Source: DASZTV01 sp035548055
GTDB taxonomy: Bacteria > Actinomycetota > Actinomycetes > JAFAQI01
Direction: 5' to 3'
Assembly: GCA_035548055.1 (NCBI GenBank)
Contig: DASZTL010000006.1
Coordinates: 1 to 53,507, forward strand
DNA length: 53,507 bases
Position numbers and translations under genes: made by a program. This document shows, one piece after another, positions 6,631-15,629 of the stretch. Below the pieces are notes generated by a model. It searched no databases. It saw only the letters and a program-made list of their open reading frames with translations, and had not been told where the DNA came from. Positions within the stretch are counted from its first letter, which is position 1, and every line of letters begins with the position of its first letter.

Positions 6631-8487
6631 ATGACCGAGATCGCCGAAACCCCCGTCGAGCGTCTGGATCACGTGGTGATCCGCTTTGCCGGTGACTCCG
6701 GCGACGGCATGCAGCTCGCCGGCGACAGGTTCACGTCGGAAACCGCGGAGTTCGGCAACGACCTCTCGACCCTCCCCGACTACCCAGCCGAGATCCGTGC
6801 CCCAGCCGGCACCCTGCCCGGCGTCAGCGCCTTCCAGCTCCACTTCGGCGACCACTCGGTGCTCACGCCGGGCGACCACGCCGACGTCCTGGTGGCGATG
6901 AACCCGGCCGCGCTCAAGGCCAACCTCCACCAGCTGCGCCGCGGCGGCACGATCATCGTCAACTCCGACGAGTTCACCGCCCGCAACCTCAAGAAGGTCG
7001 GGTACGCCGAGAGCCCGCTCGAGGACAACTCCCTCGAGGGGTACGCCGTCCACGCGCTCGGCCTGACCTCCCTCGCGGTCAAGTCGGTCGAAGGGCACGA
7101 CGTCGGGCGCAAGGACGGCGAGCGGGCGAAGAACATGTTCGCCCTCGGCCTCCTGTCCTGGCTCTATAGCCGGCCGACGCAGAGCACCATCAACTACATC
7201 GAGCAGCGCTTCGCGAAGAAGCCCGAGCTGGCCGCGGCGAACGTGGCAGCCTTCAAAGCCGGCTGGAACTTCGGCGAGACGACCGAAGGCTTCGTCGTGC
7301 GCTACGAGGTCGGCCCGGCGCCGATGAAGCCCGGCAACTATCGGACGGTGCATGGCAACACCGCGCTGGCCTATGGCCTGATTGCCGGGGCGCGGCAGGC
7401 AGGGCTGCAGATCTTCCTCGGGTCCTACCCGATCACGCCGGCGTCGGACATCCTGCACGAGCTCGCGAAGCACAAGAACTTCGGTGTGGTGACGTTCCAG
7501 GCAGAAGACGAGATCGCCGGCGTCGGTGCCGCGCTCGGCGCCTCCTTCGGCGGCGCGCTCGGCGTCACGACCACGTCAGGCCCAGGTGTGGACCTGAAGG
7601 CGGAGACCATCGGGCTGGGCGTAATGATCGAGCTACCGCTCGTGGTCTGCGACATCCAGCGCGCCGGGCCCTCGACCGGCATGCCGACCAAGACCGAGCA
7701 GACCGACCTGTTGCTCGCGATGTTCGGCCGCCACGGCGAGGCGCCGGTGCCGATCATCGCCGCGCAGTCGCCCGCCGACTGCTTCGACGCCGCGATCGAG
7801 GCGGTCCGGATCGCGACGACGTACCGGACGCCGGTCTACCTGCTCTCCGACGCATACCTCGCCAACGGCAGCGAGCCGTGGCTGATCCCGGATGTCTCGA
7901 CCCTTCCCGAGATCAACGTTGAGTTCGCCAAGCCGGCCACGGACGGTGCGCCGTTCCTGCCCTACGCGCGCGACCCGCAGACGCTCGCCCGGCCATGGGC
8001 GATCCCCGGCACGCCCGGCCTCGAACACCGCGTCGGCGGCATCGAGAAGTCCGACGGCGCCGGCGACATCTCCTACGACCCGGCCAACCACGACAAGATG
8101 GTCCGGCTGCGCCAGGCGAAGATCGACGGCATCGCCGCGTCGATCCCGCTGCTGGAGATCGATGACCCGAGCGGTGACGCCGAGATCCTCGTCCTCGGCT
8201 GGGGCTCGACGTACGGTCCGATCGCTGCGGCGGTCCGCTCCGCGCGCGCCAACGGCCTCAAGGTTGCACGGGCGCACCTGCGCCACCTCAACCCGTTCCC
8301 ATCGAACACCGGCGACGTCCTCGCACGCTACGACAAGGTGCTGCTCCCCGAAATGAACCTCGGCCAGCTAGCGATGCTGCTGCGGGCGAAGTACCTCGTA
8401 GACGTGCACTCGTACAACCAGGTCCGCGGGCTGCCGTTCCACAGCGAGGACCTGCTCGAAGCGATCAACGGATTGGTCTCGTCATGA
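6631..8487 (+). CDS. korA: 2-oxoacid:ferredoxin oxidoreductase, alpha (fused gamma-alpha) subunit
   Basis: 618 residues, the length of actinobacterial KorA (M. tuberculosis Rv2455c type). The N-terminal third is the gamma domain (RFAGDSGDGMQLAGDRFT, DYPAEIRAPAGT). The alpha domain starts near residue 235 with GNTALAYGLIAGARQAGL and contains SYPITPASDILHEL, FQAEDEIAGVGAALGASF, TTSGPG and RAGPSTGMPTKTEQTDL. With KorB it decarboxylates 2-oxoglutarate (or another 2-oxoacid) to the acyl-CoA and reduces ferredoxin, an alternative to the 2-oxoglutarate dehydrogenase complex. The stop overlaps the korB ATG by 4 bases. A GAGGAG lies about 20 bases before the ATG, too far for a normal ribosome site. 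Confidence 0.93.
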   Translation: MTEIAETPVERLDHVVIRFAGDSGDGMQLAGDRFTSETAEFGNDLSTLPDYPAEIRAPAGTLPGVSAFQLHFGDHSVLTPGDHADVLVAMNPAALKANLHQLRRGGTIIVNSDEFTARNLKKVGYAESPLEDNSLEGYAVHALGLTSLAVKSVEGHDVGRKDGERAKNMFALGLLSWLYSRPTQSTINYIEQRFAKKPELAAANVAAFKAGWNFGETTEGFVVRYEVGPAPMKPGNYRTVHGNTALAYGLIAGARQAGLQIFLGSYPITPASDILHELAKHKNFGVVTFQAEDEIAGVGAALGASFGGALGVTTTSGPGVDLKAETIGLGVMIELPLVVCDIQRAGPSTGMPTKTEQTDLLLAMFGRHGEAPVPIIAAQSPADCFDAAIEAVRIATTYRTPVYLLSDAYLANGSEPWLIPDVSTLPEINVEFAKPATDGAPFLPYARDPQTLARPWAIPGTPGLEHRVGGIEKSDGAGDISYDPANHDKMVRLRQAKIDGIAASIPLLEIDDPSGDAEILVLGWGSTYGPIAAAVRSARANGLKVARAHLRHLNPFPSNTGDVLARYDKVLLPEMNLGQLAMLLRAKYLVDVHSYNQVRGLPFHSEDLLEAINGLVSS

Positions 8488-9554
8488 GCGTGTCCCTCCC
8501 AGTGCCCGGTCCGCGTCGTGGTCTGGAGCTCGTCCCCGTGACCAGCGACGAGCAGACGCGCAAGGACTTCACCTCCGACCAGGAGGTCCGCTGGTGCCCG
8601 GGCTGCGGCGACTACGCGATCCTCGCCGCGATCCAGGGGTTCATGCCGACACTCGGCATCAAGCGCGAGAACACCGTGTTCATCTCCGGCATCGGCTGCG
8701 CGGCACGGCTGCCGTACTACATGGACACCTACGGCATGCACTCGATCCACGGCCGCGCCCCGGCAATCGCGACCGGTCTCGCCACCTCACGCCCCGACCT
8801 TTCCGTGTGGGTCATCGGCGGTGACGGCGACCTGCTGTCGATCGGTGGCAACCACCTGCTGCACGCCCTGCGGCGCAACGTGAACCTCAAGATCCTGCTG
8901 TTCAACAACAGAATCTACGGCCTGACGAAGGGCCAGTACTCCCCCACGTCCGAGGTCGGCAAGAACACCAAGTCCTCGCCGATGGGATCGGTCGACCGGC
9001 CGCTCAACCCGGTCTCGATCGCGCTGGGCGCCGAGGCGACGTTCGTCGCGCGCACCGTCGACTCCGACCGGAAGCACCTCACCGCCACACTGCAGGCCGC
9101 GGCCGAGCATCGCGGCGCCGCGTTCGTCGAGATCCTGCAGAACTGCGACATCTACAACGACGGCGCGTGGGACGTCATCAAGGACGTCGACAGCAAGGAA
9201 GACCGTGCCGTGTTCCTCCAAGCCGGCCAGCAGGTTCGGTTCGGTCACGAGGGCGCGAAGGGGGTCCGCGTCTCCCCGCGCGGCCGACTCGAGGTCGTCG
9301 ACGTCGACGAATCCAACGCCGACTCCCTGCTCGTCCATGACCCTCAGGCAGATGAGCCGGAACTGGCGTTCGCGCTGTCGCGGCTCGGCAACGTCGACAA
9401 CGGCGTCACCCCGGTCGGCATCTTTCGCGCCGTCGAGCGTCCCGCGTACGACGACGCCGCTCGGGCCCAGATCGAGGAGGCGCGAAGGGCGAAGGGCGAC
9501 GGCGACCTCGCCGCCCTCCTGAGCTCCGGTGACACCTGGTCGATCGGCGGCTAG
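8484..9554 (+). CDS. korB: 2-oxoacid:ferredoxin oxidoreductase, beta subunit
   Basis: 356 residues, overlapping korA by ATGA, so translation is coupled. It carries the thiamine-diphosphate domain: RWCPGCGDYAIL (iron-sulfur and TPP Cys residues), SGIGCAARLPYYMDTYG, HSIHGRAPAIATG, GGDGDLLSIGGNH (Mg2+/TPP site) and LLFNNRIYGLTKGQYSPTS. The C-terminal 120 residues are the usual beta-subunit tail. It needs KorA and a ferredoxin. No ferredoxin gene is adjacent in this window. Confidence 0.94.
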   Translation: MSVSLPVPGPRRGLELVPVTSDEQTRKDFTSDQEVRWCPGCGDYAILAAIQGFMPTLGIKRENTVFISGIGCAARLPYYMDTYGMHSIHGRAPAIATGLATSRPDLSVWVIGGDGDLLSIGGNHLLHALRRNVNLKILLFNNRIYGLTKGQYSPTSEVGKNTKSSPMGSVDRPLNPVSIALGAEATFVARTVDSDRKHLTATLQAAAEHRGAAFVEILQNCDIYNDGAWDVIKDVDSKEDRAVFLQAGQQVRFGHEGAKGVRVSPRGRLEVVDVDESNADSLLVHDPQADEPELAFALSRLGNVDNGVTPVGIFRAVERPAYDDAARAQIEEARRAKGDGDLAALLSSGDTWSIGG

Positions 9555-9661
9555 GTGCCCCGGGGCGTCGGCTAGGCACCCGCTCGCCTGCAGTTGACTC
9601 GGGCCGCCGAGGGTTCTGGCAAAATGGTCGGATCCCCCGCAAGCAGGAAATGAGGCAAGCG

Positions 9662-10462
9662 ATGGCTGATCCGAGCCGTCGTACCTTTGCTCTCCTGCCC
9701 GAGCGGGTCCGTGCGATCCGACCCCCGAAGTGGTGGCAGGAGATCGCCTTCATCGCGTTCGTCTACTACCTCTACTCCCTGGTCCGGAACTCGGTGCCCA
9801 GCCACGAGACCGGGGCGATACATCGCGCCCAGTCGCTGCTCTCCTTCGAGGGCTCGCTGCACATCGACATCGAGCACTCGGCCAATCTGTTCGTCGCAGG
9901 CCACGCGTGGATCGCATATGTCTGCGACTACTACTACGCGACGCTTCATTTCGTGGTGACGATCGGCGTGCTCATCTGGCTCTACCTGCGCCACCCGTTG
10001 CGCTACCGGTCCATCCGTAGCGTGCTGATGATCATGAACGTGGTCGCGCTGGTGGGCTTCTGGTTCCTTTCACTCGCGCCGCCGCGGATGCTTCCGGGAT
10101 TCACCGACACGCTCATCAAGTTCCACACCTGGGGCTCGATCGCGTCCGGCAGTTTGGCGAAGGAGTCCAACCAGTACGCCGCGATGCCCTCGCTGCACGT
10201 CGGATGGGCGCTGTGGTGCGCGATCGCGATCGTCACCCTTGCCGAACGTCGATGGGTGCGCATTCTCGGCATCACCTATCCACTGCTCACGGCGCTCGTC
10301 ATCATCGGGACGGCCAACCACTTCGTGCTCGATGCCGCCGGCGGAGCGCTCGTGCTCGGCATCGCCGTCGCCATCGAGCGACTGCTGTCAGGGCGCCATG
10401 CCTACGGCAGAGCAATGACCGGTGCCGTGACGACTGCCGAACCAGAGCTGGCCGCCGCGTAG
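9662..10462 (+). CDS. PAP2-superfamily integral membrane enzyme
   Basis: 266 residues from the ATG at 9662, which has GAGG 6 bases upstream; an ATG at 9650 has none at proper spacing. There are about five to six hydrophobic segments. The active-site signature of the inositol-phosphorylceramide-synthase-like PAP2 branch is present: RMLPG after a membrane helix, then AAMPSLHVGWALW, then NHFVLDAAGG, with the PSLH and HxxxD histidines. Such enzymes transfer or hydrolyse phospho-headgroups of lipids at the membrane. The exact substrate is unknown; phosphatidylinositol or lipid phosphate is possible. It stands between korB and the convergent glnE operon. Confidence 0.8.
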   Translation: MADPSRRTFALLPERVRAIRPPKWWQEIAFIAFVYYLYSLVRNSVPSHETGAIHRAQSLLSFEGSLHIDIEHSANLFVAGHAWIAYVCDYYYATLHFVVTIGVLIWLYLRHPLRYRSIRSVLMIMNVVALVGFWFLSLAPPRMLPGFTDTLIKFHTWGSIASGSLAKESNQYAAMPSLHVGWALWCAIAIVTLAERRWVRILGITYPLLTALVIIGTANHFVLDAAGGALVLGIAVAIERLLSGRHAYGRAMTGAVTTAEPELAAA

Positions 10463-10472
10463 CCATCAACCC

Positions 10473-12023
10473 CTAGGGCCATCGCCACACGGCACGGATG
10501 CGATAGTGACCGGGCGCCGGCAGCGTTACCCAGACATGGTCGTGCGGGGCCCGGCTCACGTGGCCACCGCTCGTCACGAGGTAGGGCGACCAGGTCATCC
10601 GCACCAGGTAGCGCCCCGCCGAGTACGTGTCGAACGTGAAGCCGGTGTCGTCGGCAGCCAGGACGAGCGCAGTGGGCACGGGCGACGGGTCGGAGAGACG
10701 CTCGATGATCGGCGACGGCTCGGTCACCGCATAGAGCCGCCAGTGCGAGTTGCTCCAGATGAGGTGCAGATAGGGCAACCCACCACGGATCAACGCTCCC
10801 TCGGCGACCGAGCCGTAGTCCAGTGCCGAACGGTAGGGCAGTGCGACGTACCCAACGGCGTTCTGGTCGAGAAATGCCCGATAGGAGGAAGCGGTCAGGG
10901 ACGCCCGTCCGTAGAAGATCCGGTTGCGCGCCTCATCCGTCTGGCGCTCCCAGCCGCGCGCGACCGCGACTTCGGGCAGCACGTAGGTCAGTGGCCAATG
11001 CGTCTTCGGTGCCACGACCTCGACGCGATACTGGTAGATGTCCGACTGCGCGAGCAGCTGGTTCTTGAGCGGTGTCACGAACCCTCGCGACGCGACCGCG
11101 CCGCCTGATGCGGCCATGTCGTTCACGAGCTGCCCGAATGGAAGCAGCGACGCGACGATCACCGACGGGATCAGTACCAGCTTCGGCCACCGGGCCGCCG
11201 CGACCAGCGCGGGCGCAGCGCCGAGGACCGCGATCCGAGTGGCGTTGGCGCCGATCGGTGAATGGATGAGGTAGCAGGCGAGCAGCAGCCACAGCGTCAA
11301 CCACCCCATCACCCGTAGCCGGTGCCCCACCGGGCTGAGCATCACCACGAGCGTCGTACCGATCGACAGCAGCAGGGAGGTCAGCGTGAACGGCTCGTAG
11401 CCGCCCCGCGAGCCACCCGCCAGGATCGCGATCACGAGCATCGCGACGAGCACACCGATGACGGCCGCACCGCCGGCTCGCCGACGCCGCGGTCCGGCCA
11501 GCACGGTCGCCACCGCCACGACGGAGAGCAGGACGCCCGCAACCGGGCTGGTCGCAGCCGTGAGCAAGCCGCCGAGGAAGGCGAGGCCGCTGCGACGGCG
11601 CTCGACCGCCAGCACCGCCGCGAGCCCGACCGCAACACCGGCAGCGAACGTCGAGCGGCCCGAGAAGACATCGAACGTGCCGGACACCGCGACCGCGATC
11701 GCCGCCGCCCGTGGCCGACGACAGCCGGCAAGCAACGGCACGGCGACCGCCGCCGATGCGACGATCGTCAACGCCCCGAGCCACACCGCGCCGAGCAGGC
11801 CGAGCAGCGGCGGCGTGACAAGGCTGTAGCCGGCCATCGGCGTCCCGCCGTACCAGCCGGTCCAGTACGGCACATAGCCGCTTCGGCGGAAGACCTGCGC
11901 ACGTGCCGTCTGCGCGGCCAGGTCGGCCGTGTGAGGTGCAAGCCACACGTACAACCCGGCGAGGACGACGGCGACGGTCAGGGGCACGACCCATCGCGGT
12001 CGAGCGGAAGAGACCTGCGTCAT
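10473..12023 (-). CDS. Polytopic membrane protein, GT-C-like, unknown function
   Basis: 516 residues. The first half has about nine or ten hydrophobic segments starting at residue 12, separated by short Arg-rich loops. The last 200 residues are soluble, begin near GGAVASRGFVTPLKNQLL and look extracytoplasmic. The early WYGGTPMAGYSLVTPPLLGLLGA loop after a first helix resembles actinobacterial GT-C-type glycosyltransferases, but the DxD or ExD catalytic motif is not clear, so this is only a suggestion. Its start overlaps the glnE stop by 4 bases (ATGA), so it is the last gene of the glnA2 operon. It shares no obvious function with glnE. Confidence 0.7.
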   Translation of the reverse strand: MTQVSSARPRWVVPLTVAVVLAGLYVWLAPHTADLAAQTARAQVFRRSGYVPYWTGWYGGTPMAGYSLVTPPLLGLLGAVWLGALTIVASAAVAVPLLAGCRRPRAAAIAVAVSGTFDVFSGRSTFAAGVAVGLAAVLAVERRRSGLAFLGGLLTAATSPVAGVLLSVVAVATVLAGPRRRRAGGAAVIGVLVAMLVIAILAGGSRGGYEPFTLTSLLLSIGTTLVVMLSPVGHRLRVMGWLTLWLLLACYLIHSPIGANATRIAVLGAAPALVAAARWPKLVLIPSVIVASLLPFGQLVNDMAASGGAVASRGFVTPLKNQLLAQSDIYQYRVEVVAPKTHWPLTYVLPEVAVARGWERQTDEARNRIFYGRASLTASSYRAFLDQNAVGYVALPYRSALDYGSVAEGALIRGGLPYLHLIWSNSHWRLYAVTEPSPIIERLSDPSPVPTALVLAADDTGFTFDTYSAGRYLVRMTWSPYLVTSGGHVSRAPHDHVWVTLPAPGHYRIRAVWRWP

Positions 12024-14935
12024 GCAGCGAACACCCGCTCGTGCACCGAGCGGGCGCGGCGGGTGGCCCGCCGGTAGTCCTCGAGCAGATCGCCGCTGTG
12101 TCCGGCGCCGTACCCCATGGCGCGCGCGACAGCAGCCAGCGTGCGCGCGTCCGACGGGAGAACGTCGGAGGCGCGACCGCGCGCGAGCACGATCGCGTTG
12201 CGCACGCGGGTCGCAATCACCCAGGCATCCTCTAGTGCACGAGCATCGGCATCAGACAGCAGGTCCGCGGCAGCGGCGGCGCGGAGGGTCTCCAGGGTCG
12301 CTGTGGAGCGCAGTGCAGGAAGTTCGGCACCGTGTCGAAGCTGCAGCAGCTGCACCGTCCACTCGACGTCGGACAGCCCGCCCCGCCCGAGCTTGAGATG
12401 TGACGACGGGTCGACGCCTCGCGGCAGTCGCTCCGCCTCCATCCGCGCCTTCAACCGGCGGATCTCCCGCACGTCGGCATCACTGATGCCTCCGGTCGGG
12501 TAGCGCAGCGGATCGATCAGGGTGATGAAGCGACGAGCCAGTTCCTCGTCGCCCGCCATCGGATGCGCGCGCAGCAAGGCTTGCATCTCCCACGGCGCGG
12601 ACCAGCGCTCGTAGTACTCGGCGTACGACGCCAGGCTGCGTACCAGCGGACCCTGCCGGCCCTCAGGCCGCAGGTCGGCGTCGACCACCAGCGGCGGATC
12701 CGGCGCCGGCATGGAGAGCAGGCGCCGAAGCTCCTGCGCGACCTCGTGCGCCGCCGACGTGCAGTCCGGACCGTCCTCGCCGATCGGTTCGTACACGAAA
12801 AGCACGTCGGCGTCGCTGCCGTATCCCTGCTCGAGCCCACCGAGGCGACCCATGCCGATCACCGACAGCCGCATCGGCAGGTCCGATCCCAGATCGTTGC
12901 TGACCTTGCGTTTCGCAGTCTCGAGCGCCGCGGCGAGAGTCGCGCTGACGACGTCCGACAAGGCGCGCCCGACGGTGCCCACATCGAGCAGACCGAGCAG
13001 GTCGCCGCACGCGATTCGCAGCAGCTCTTTGCGCCGCAGCGCGCGGACCGATGCCACCGCGTCCTCCGCCTGCTCGTTCCGCCCGGCGATGGCGAGCAAC
13101 TCGCGCCGCAACGCACGCGAACCACGCGGGCGCAGCTCGTCGTCATCAGCGAGCAACGCGACCGTTTCGGGTGCTCGACCGAGCAGGTCGGCCACGAACC
13201 GGCTCGTCGCGAGCAGCCGCGCGAGCCGCTCAGCCGTCGCGCCCTCGTCGCGCAGCACGCGCAGGTACCAAGGTGTGCTGCCCAGCGCGTCACTCACCTG
13301 GCGAAACGAAAGCAGGCCGGCGTCCGGATCGGCAGCGTCGGCGAACCAGCCGAGCATCGCCGGCAGGAGTGCGCGCAGGATGGCGGCGTTACGGCTCACC
13401 CCGGCCGTGAGCGCCTCGATGTGGCGCAGCGCCGCGGCGGGGTCGGCGAAGCCCAGCGCTTCGAGTCGCGCACTCGCAGCCTCTGTGGTGAGACGGGTGC
13501 CTTCCGAGGGCAATCGGGCCACGGCGTTGAGCAACGGGCGATAGAAGAGCTTCTCGTGGATCCGGCGGACCTCACGGACGTGACCGTCGTACTCGGCCTG
13601 CCACGTCACGAGATCCCGATGCCCCATCGAACGGGACAGCCATCGCATCCCGGCCTCGTCGGCGGGCAACAGATGGGTGCGCCGCAGATGCTGCAGCTGC
13701 AGCCGGTGCTCCACGGTGCGCAGGAATCGGTACGCCGCGGCCAGCAACGCCGCGTCGTCACGACCGACATACCCGCCCTCGGCGAGCGCCGCCAACGCCA
13801 CCAGCGTGGTCGGACTGCGCAGCGTCTCGTCACCGCGGCCATGGACGAGCTGCAGCAGCTGAACGGCGAACTCGACGTCGCGAAGTCCACCGGGTCCGAG
13901 CTTGACCTCGCGCGCGGCCTCTGCAGCGGACAGCGTTCCCACCACGCGACGCCGCATCGCTTGCACGTCCTCAACGAAGCTCGGTCGACCAGCGGCCGCC
14001 CAGACCATCGGCGCGACGGACGCGACGTACTCCGCACCGAGCTCCGCATCACCGGCGACTGCGCGAGCCTTCAGCAGCGCCTGGAACTCCCAGGTGCTCG
14101 CCCAGCGCTCGTAGTATCCGAGGTGACTGGCCAGGGTGCGGACGAGCGGACCGGCCTTGCCCTCCGGGCGAAGCGCCGCGTCGACCGGCCAGATCGCTCC
14201 TTCGGACGTGGTCTGCGAGCAGGCGCGCATCATCGACGCGGCCAGGGCCGCCGGGGCAGCATCCGCCGGCTCGGCAACGAACACGACGTCGACGTCACTG
14301 ACGTAGTTCAGCTCGCGACCGCCGCACTTGCCCATGGCAATGACCGCCAGCCGACTCGCGTCGTTCGTCTCGCGCTCAGCGGTGCGCAGCGCCGCATCCA
14401 GGGTCGCCTCTGCGAGGTCGGCCAGCTCGGCGGCGACATCGTCGACCGCGAGATCGGCGCACAGATCCCGGGCCGCGAGGCTCAGCAGGGCCTTGCGGTA
14501 CCCGATGCGTAGGGCGTCGTACCCGTCTCGGCCGATGCGACCGTCGACCTCGCGCTGCAGCGCGACCTTCAGGCCGTAACGGGTGGGCCGCGTCGCGGCA
14601 GCGTCGTCATCGTCCAACCGGCGCCATTGCTGCGGGTGCCGGACCAGCCAATCCCCCAACGCCGCACTGGCGCCCAGCACCGAGAACAGCCGTTCGCGCA
14701 GGCCGGCGTGCGTGGCGACCTTCGTCAACAGCTCGTTGCGATCGGCGGCGCCCGCGATCCGCTCGAGCAGCGCGAGGGCCAGGTCCGGATCCGCGGCGCG
14801 CCCGAGGGTCTCCACGACCGCGTCGTCTCGCGCAAAGCCAAGCGCGGCTAGGCGATGCTCCGCCACGTACGGGTCGGCGAAGCCGAAACGGGCGAGCCGG
14901 CCGCTGGCGCTCGCGGCTCGATCCGGCTGCCTCAC
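12020..14935 (-). CDS. glnE: Bifunctional glutamine synthetase adenylyltransferase / adenylyl-removing enzyme
   Basis: 971 residues, the normal GlnE length. Two nucleotidyltransferase domains are both intact: the N-terminal one at 202-220 (GKCGGRELNYVSDVDVVFV, deadenylylation) and the C-terminal one near 690-715 (GMGRLGGLEQGYGSDADVLF, adenylylation). Both keep the G-G and D-x-D residues. PII-linked helical regions lie between and after them. GlnE attaches AMP to a Tyr of type I-beta glutamine synthetase in response to nitrogen status. It lies 19 bases downstream of the amidotransferase gene in the glnA2 operon. The neighbouring GlnA2 lacks the target Tyr, so the substrate is probably a GlnA1 elsewhere. 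Confidence 0.96.
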   Translation of the reverse strand: MRQPDRAASASGRLARFGFADPYVAEHRLAALGFARDDAVVETLGRAADPDLALALLERIAGAADRNELLTKVATHAGLRERLFSVLGASAALGDWLVRHPQQWRRLDDDDAAATRPTRYGLKVALQREVDGRIGRDGYDALRIGYRKALLSLAARDLCADLAVDDVAAELADLAEATLDAALRTAERETNDASRLAVIAMGKCGGRELNYVSDVDVVFVAEPADAAPAALAASMMRACSQTTSEGAIWPVDAALRPEGKAGPLVRTLASHLGYYERWASTWEFQALLKARAVAGDAELGAEYVASVAPMVWAAAGRPSFVEDVQAMRRRVVGTLSAAEAAREVKLGPGGLRDVEFAVQLLQLVHGRGDETLRSPTTLVALAALAEGGYVGRDDAALLAAAYRFLRTVEHRLQLQHLRRTHLLPADEAGMRWLSRSMGHRDLVTWQAEYDGHVREVRRIHEKLFYRPLLNAVARLPSEGTRLTTEAASARLEALGFADPAAALRHIEALTAGVSRNAAILRALLPAMLGWFADAADPDAGLLSFRQVSDALGSTPWYLRVLRDEGATAERLARLLATSRFVADLLGRAPETVALLADDDELRPRGSRALRRELLAIAGRNEQAEDAVASVRALRRKELLRIACGDLLGLLDVGTVGRALSDVVSATLAAALETAKRKVSNDLGSDLPMRLSVIGMGRLGGLEQGYGSDADVLFVYEPIGEDGPDCTSAAHEVAQELRRLLSMPAPDPPLVVDADLRPEGRQGPLVRSLASYAEYYERWSAPWEMQALLRAHPMAGDEELARRFITLIDPLRYPTGGISDADVREIRRLKARMEAERLPRGVDPSSHLKLGRGGLSDVEWTVQLLQLRHGAELPALRSTATLETLRAAAAADLLSDADARALEDAWVIATRVRNAIVLARGRASDVLPSDARTLAAVARAMGYGAGHSGDLLEDYRRATRRARSVHERVFAA

Positions 14936-14954
14936 AGTGAGGCACGCTACGACG

Positions 14955-15626
14955 TCAGCTCGTGACGCGAGCGGCGAAGCGGCGCGCGACCTGCTCTCCG
15001 ATCGCCGACAGCCGCTCCTCGGCCGCCGTCACCGGATCGACGACGCCGGCCGGATCGAGCCGCTCGGAGCTCGCCCAGTCGGACACCATCCGCGCCGTCG
15101 CCTCGACGTGGAACTGCACCCCCCATGCCGCGGTACCCACCCGGAAGGCCTGCGTGGCGTATCGCCGGCTCGAGCCGAGGACGACCGCACCGTGCGGCAG
15201 CTCGGTCACCGTGTCGTAGTGCCACTGGACGACCGGGATCGCACCCATGTCGAACAGCGCGTCGGGGGTGTGGATCTCGACGCTGTCGAGGCCCAGCTCC
15301 GGTCCCGCCTCACCCCGCTCGACCTTGCCTCCGGCCGCGACCGCAAGCAGCTGCGCACCCAGGCATACGCCGAGCGTGGGGATCTCGCGCTCGACCGCGT
15401 CGGCAAGCAGCGCCTTGGTTGCCGGCAGCCAGGGCACATCGGCGTCGTCGTAGGCACCCATCGGGCCGCCCATCACGATCAGCGCGTCCGCGTCGACCTC
15501 GTCCGGCAACGAGTCGGCATCGTACGGACGCAGGATGCGTAGATCGACGCCGTGCGCCGGCAGCCAGTCGGCGAAGCGCCCGACGCCCTCGACCGCGGCG
15601 TGCTGGATGACAAGGGCAGCTGCCAT
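14955..15626 (-). CDS. Class I glutamine amidotransferase-like protein (GMP-synthase-like)
   Basis: 223 residues with the GATase1 triad complete: Cys88 in LGVCLGAQLLA, His173 and Glu175 in GVQFHVEA. The MGGPMGAYDD loop and WHYDTV are typical of the free-standing GMP-synthase-like branch. It probably releases ammonia from glutamine or a gamma-glutamyl compound for an unknown acceptor; no synthetase domain is fused. It is placed between glnA2 (3-base gap) and glnE (19-base gap), so it is co-transcribed with glutamine metabolism genes. In M. tuberculosis glnA2 and glnE are direct neighbours, so this is an insertion relative to that order. Confidence 0.88.
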   Translation of the reverse strand: MAAALVIQHAAVEGVGRFADWLPAHGVDLRILRPYDADSLPDEVDADALIVMGGPMGAYDDADVPWLPATKALLADAVEREIPTLGVCLGAQLLAVAAGGKVERGEAGPELGLDSVEIHTPDALFDMGAIPVVQWHYDTVTELPHGAVVLGSSRRYATQAFRVGTAAWGVQFHVEATARMVSDWASSERLDPAGVVDPVTAAEERLSAIGEQVARRFAARVTS

Positions 15627-15629
15627 CGC

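Noticed and set aside
9554..9580. Terminator hairpin after korB (GGTGCC/GGCACC)
   Set aside because: Only 6 bp with a 15-base loop and no U-run; too weak to list as a feature.
9594..9625. Promoter TTGACT / CAAAAT before the PAP2 gene
   Set aside because: The spacing is 20 bases, outside the normal 16-18, so the match is not convincing.
12563..14512. 649-codon plus-strand frame
   Set aside because: Lies wholly inside glnE on the other strand, a typical high-GC antisense frame; glnE has both catalytic domains intact.
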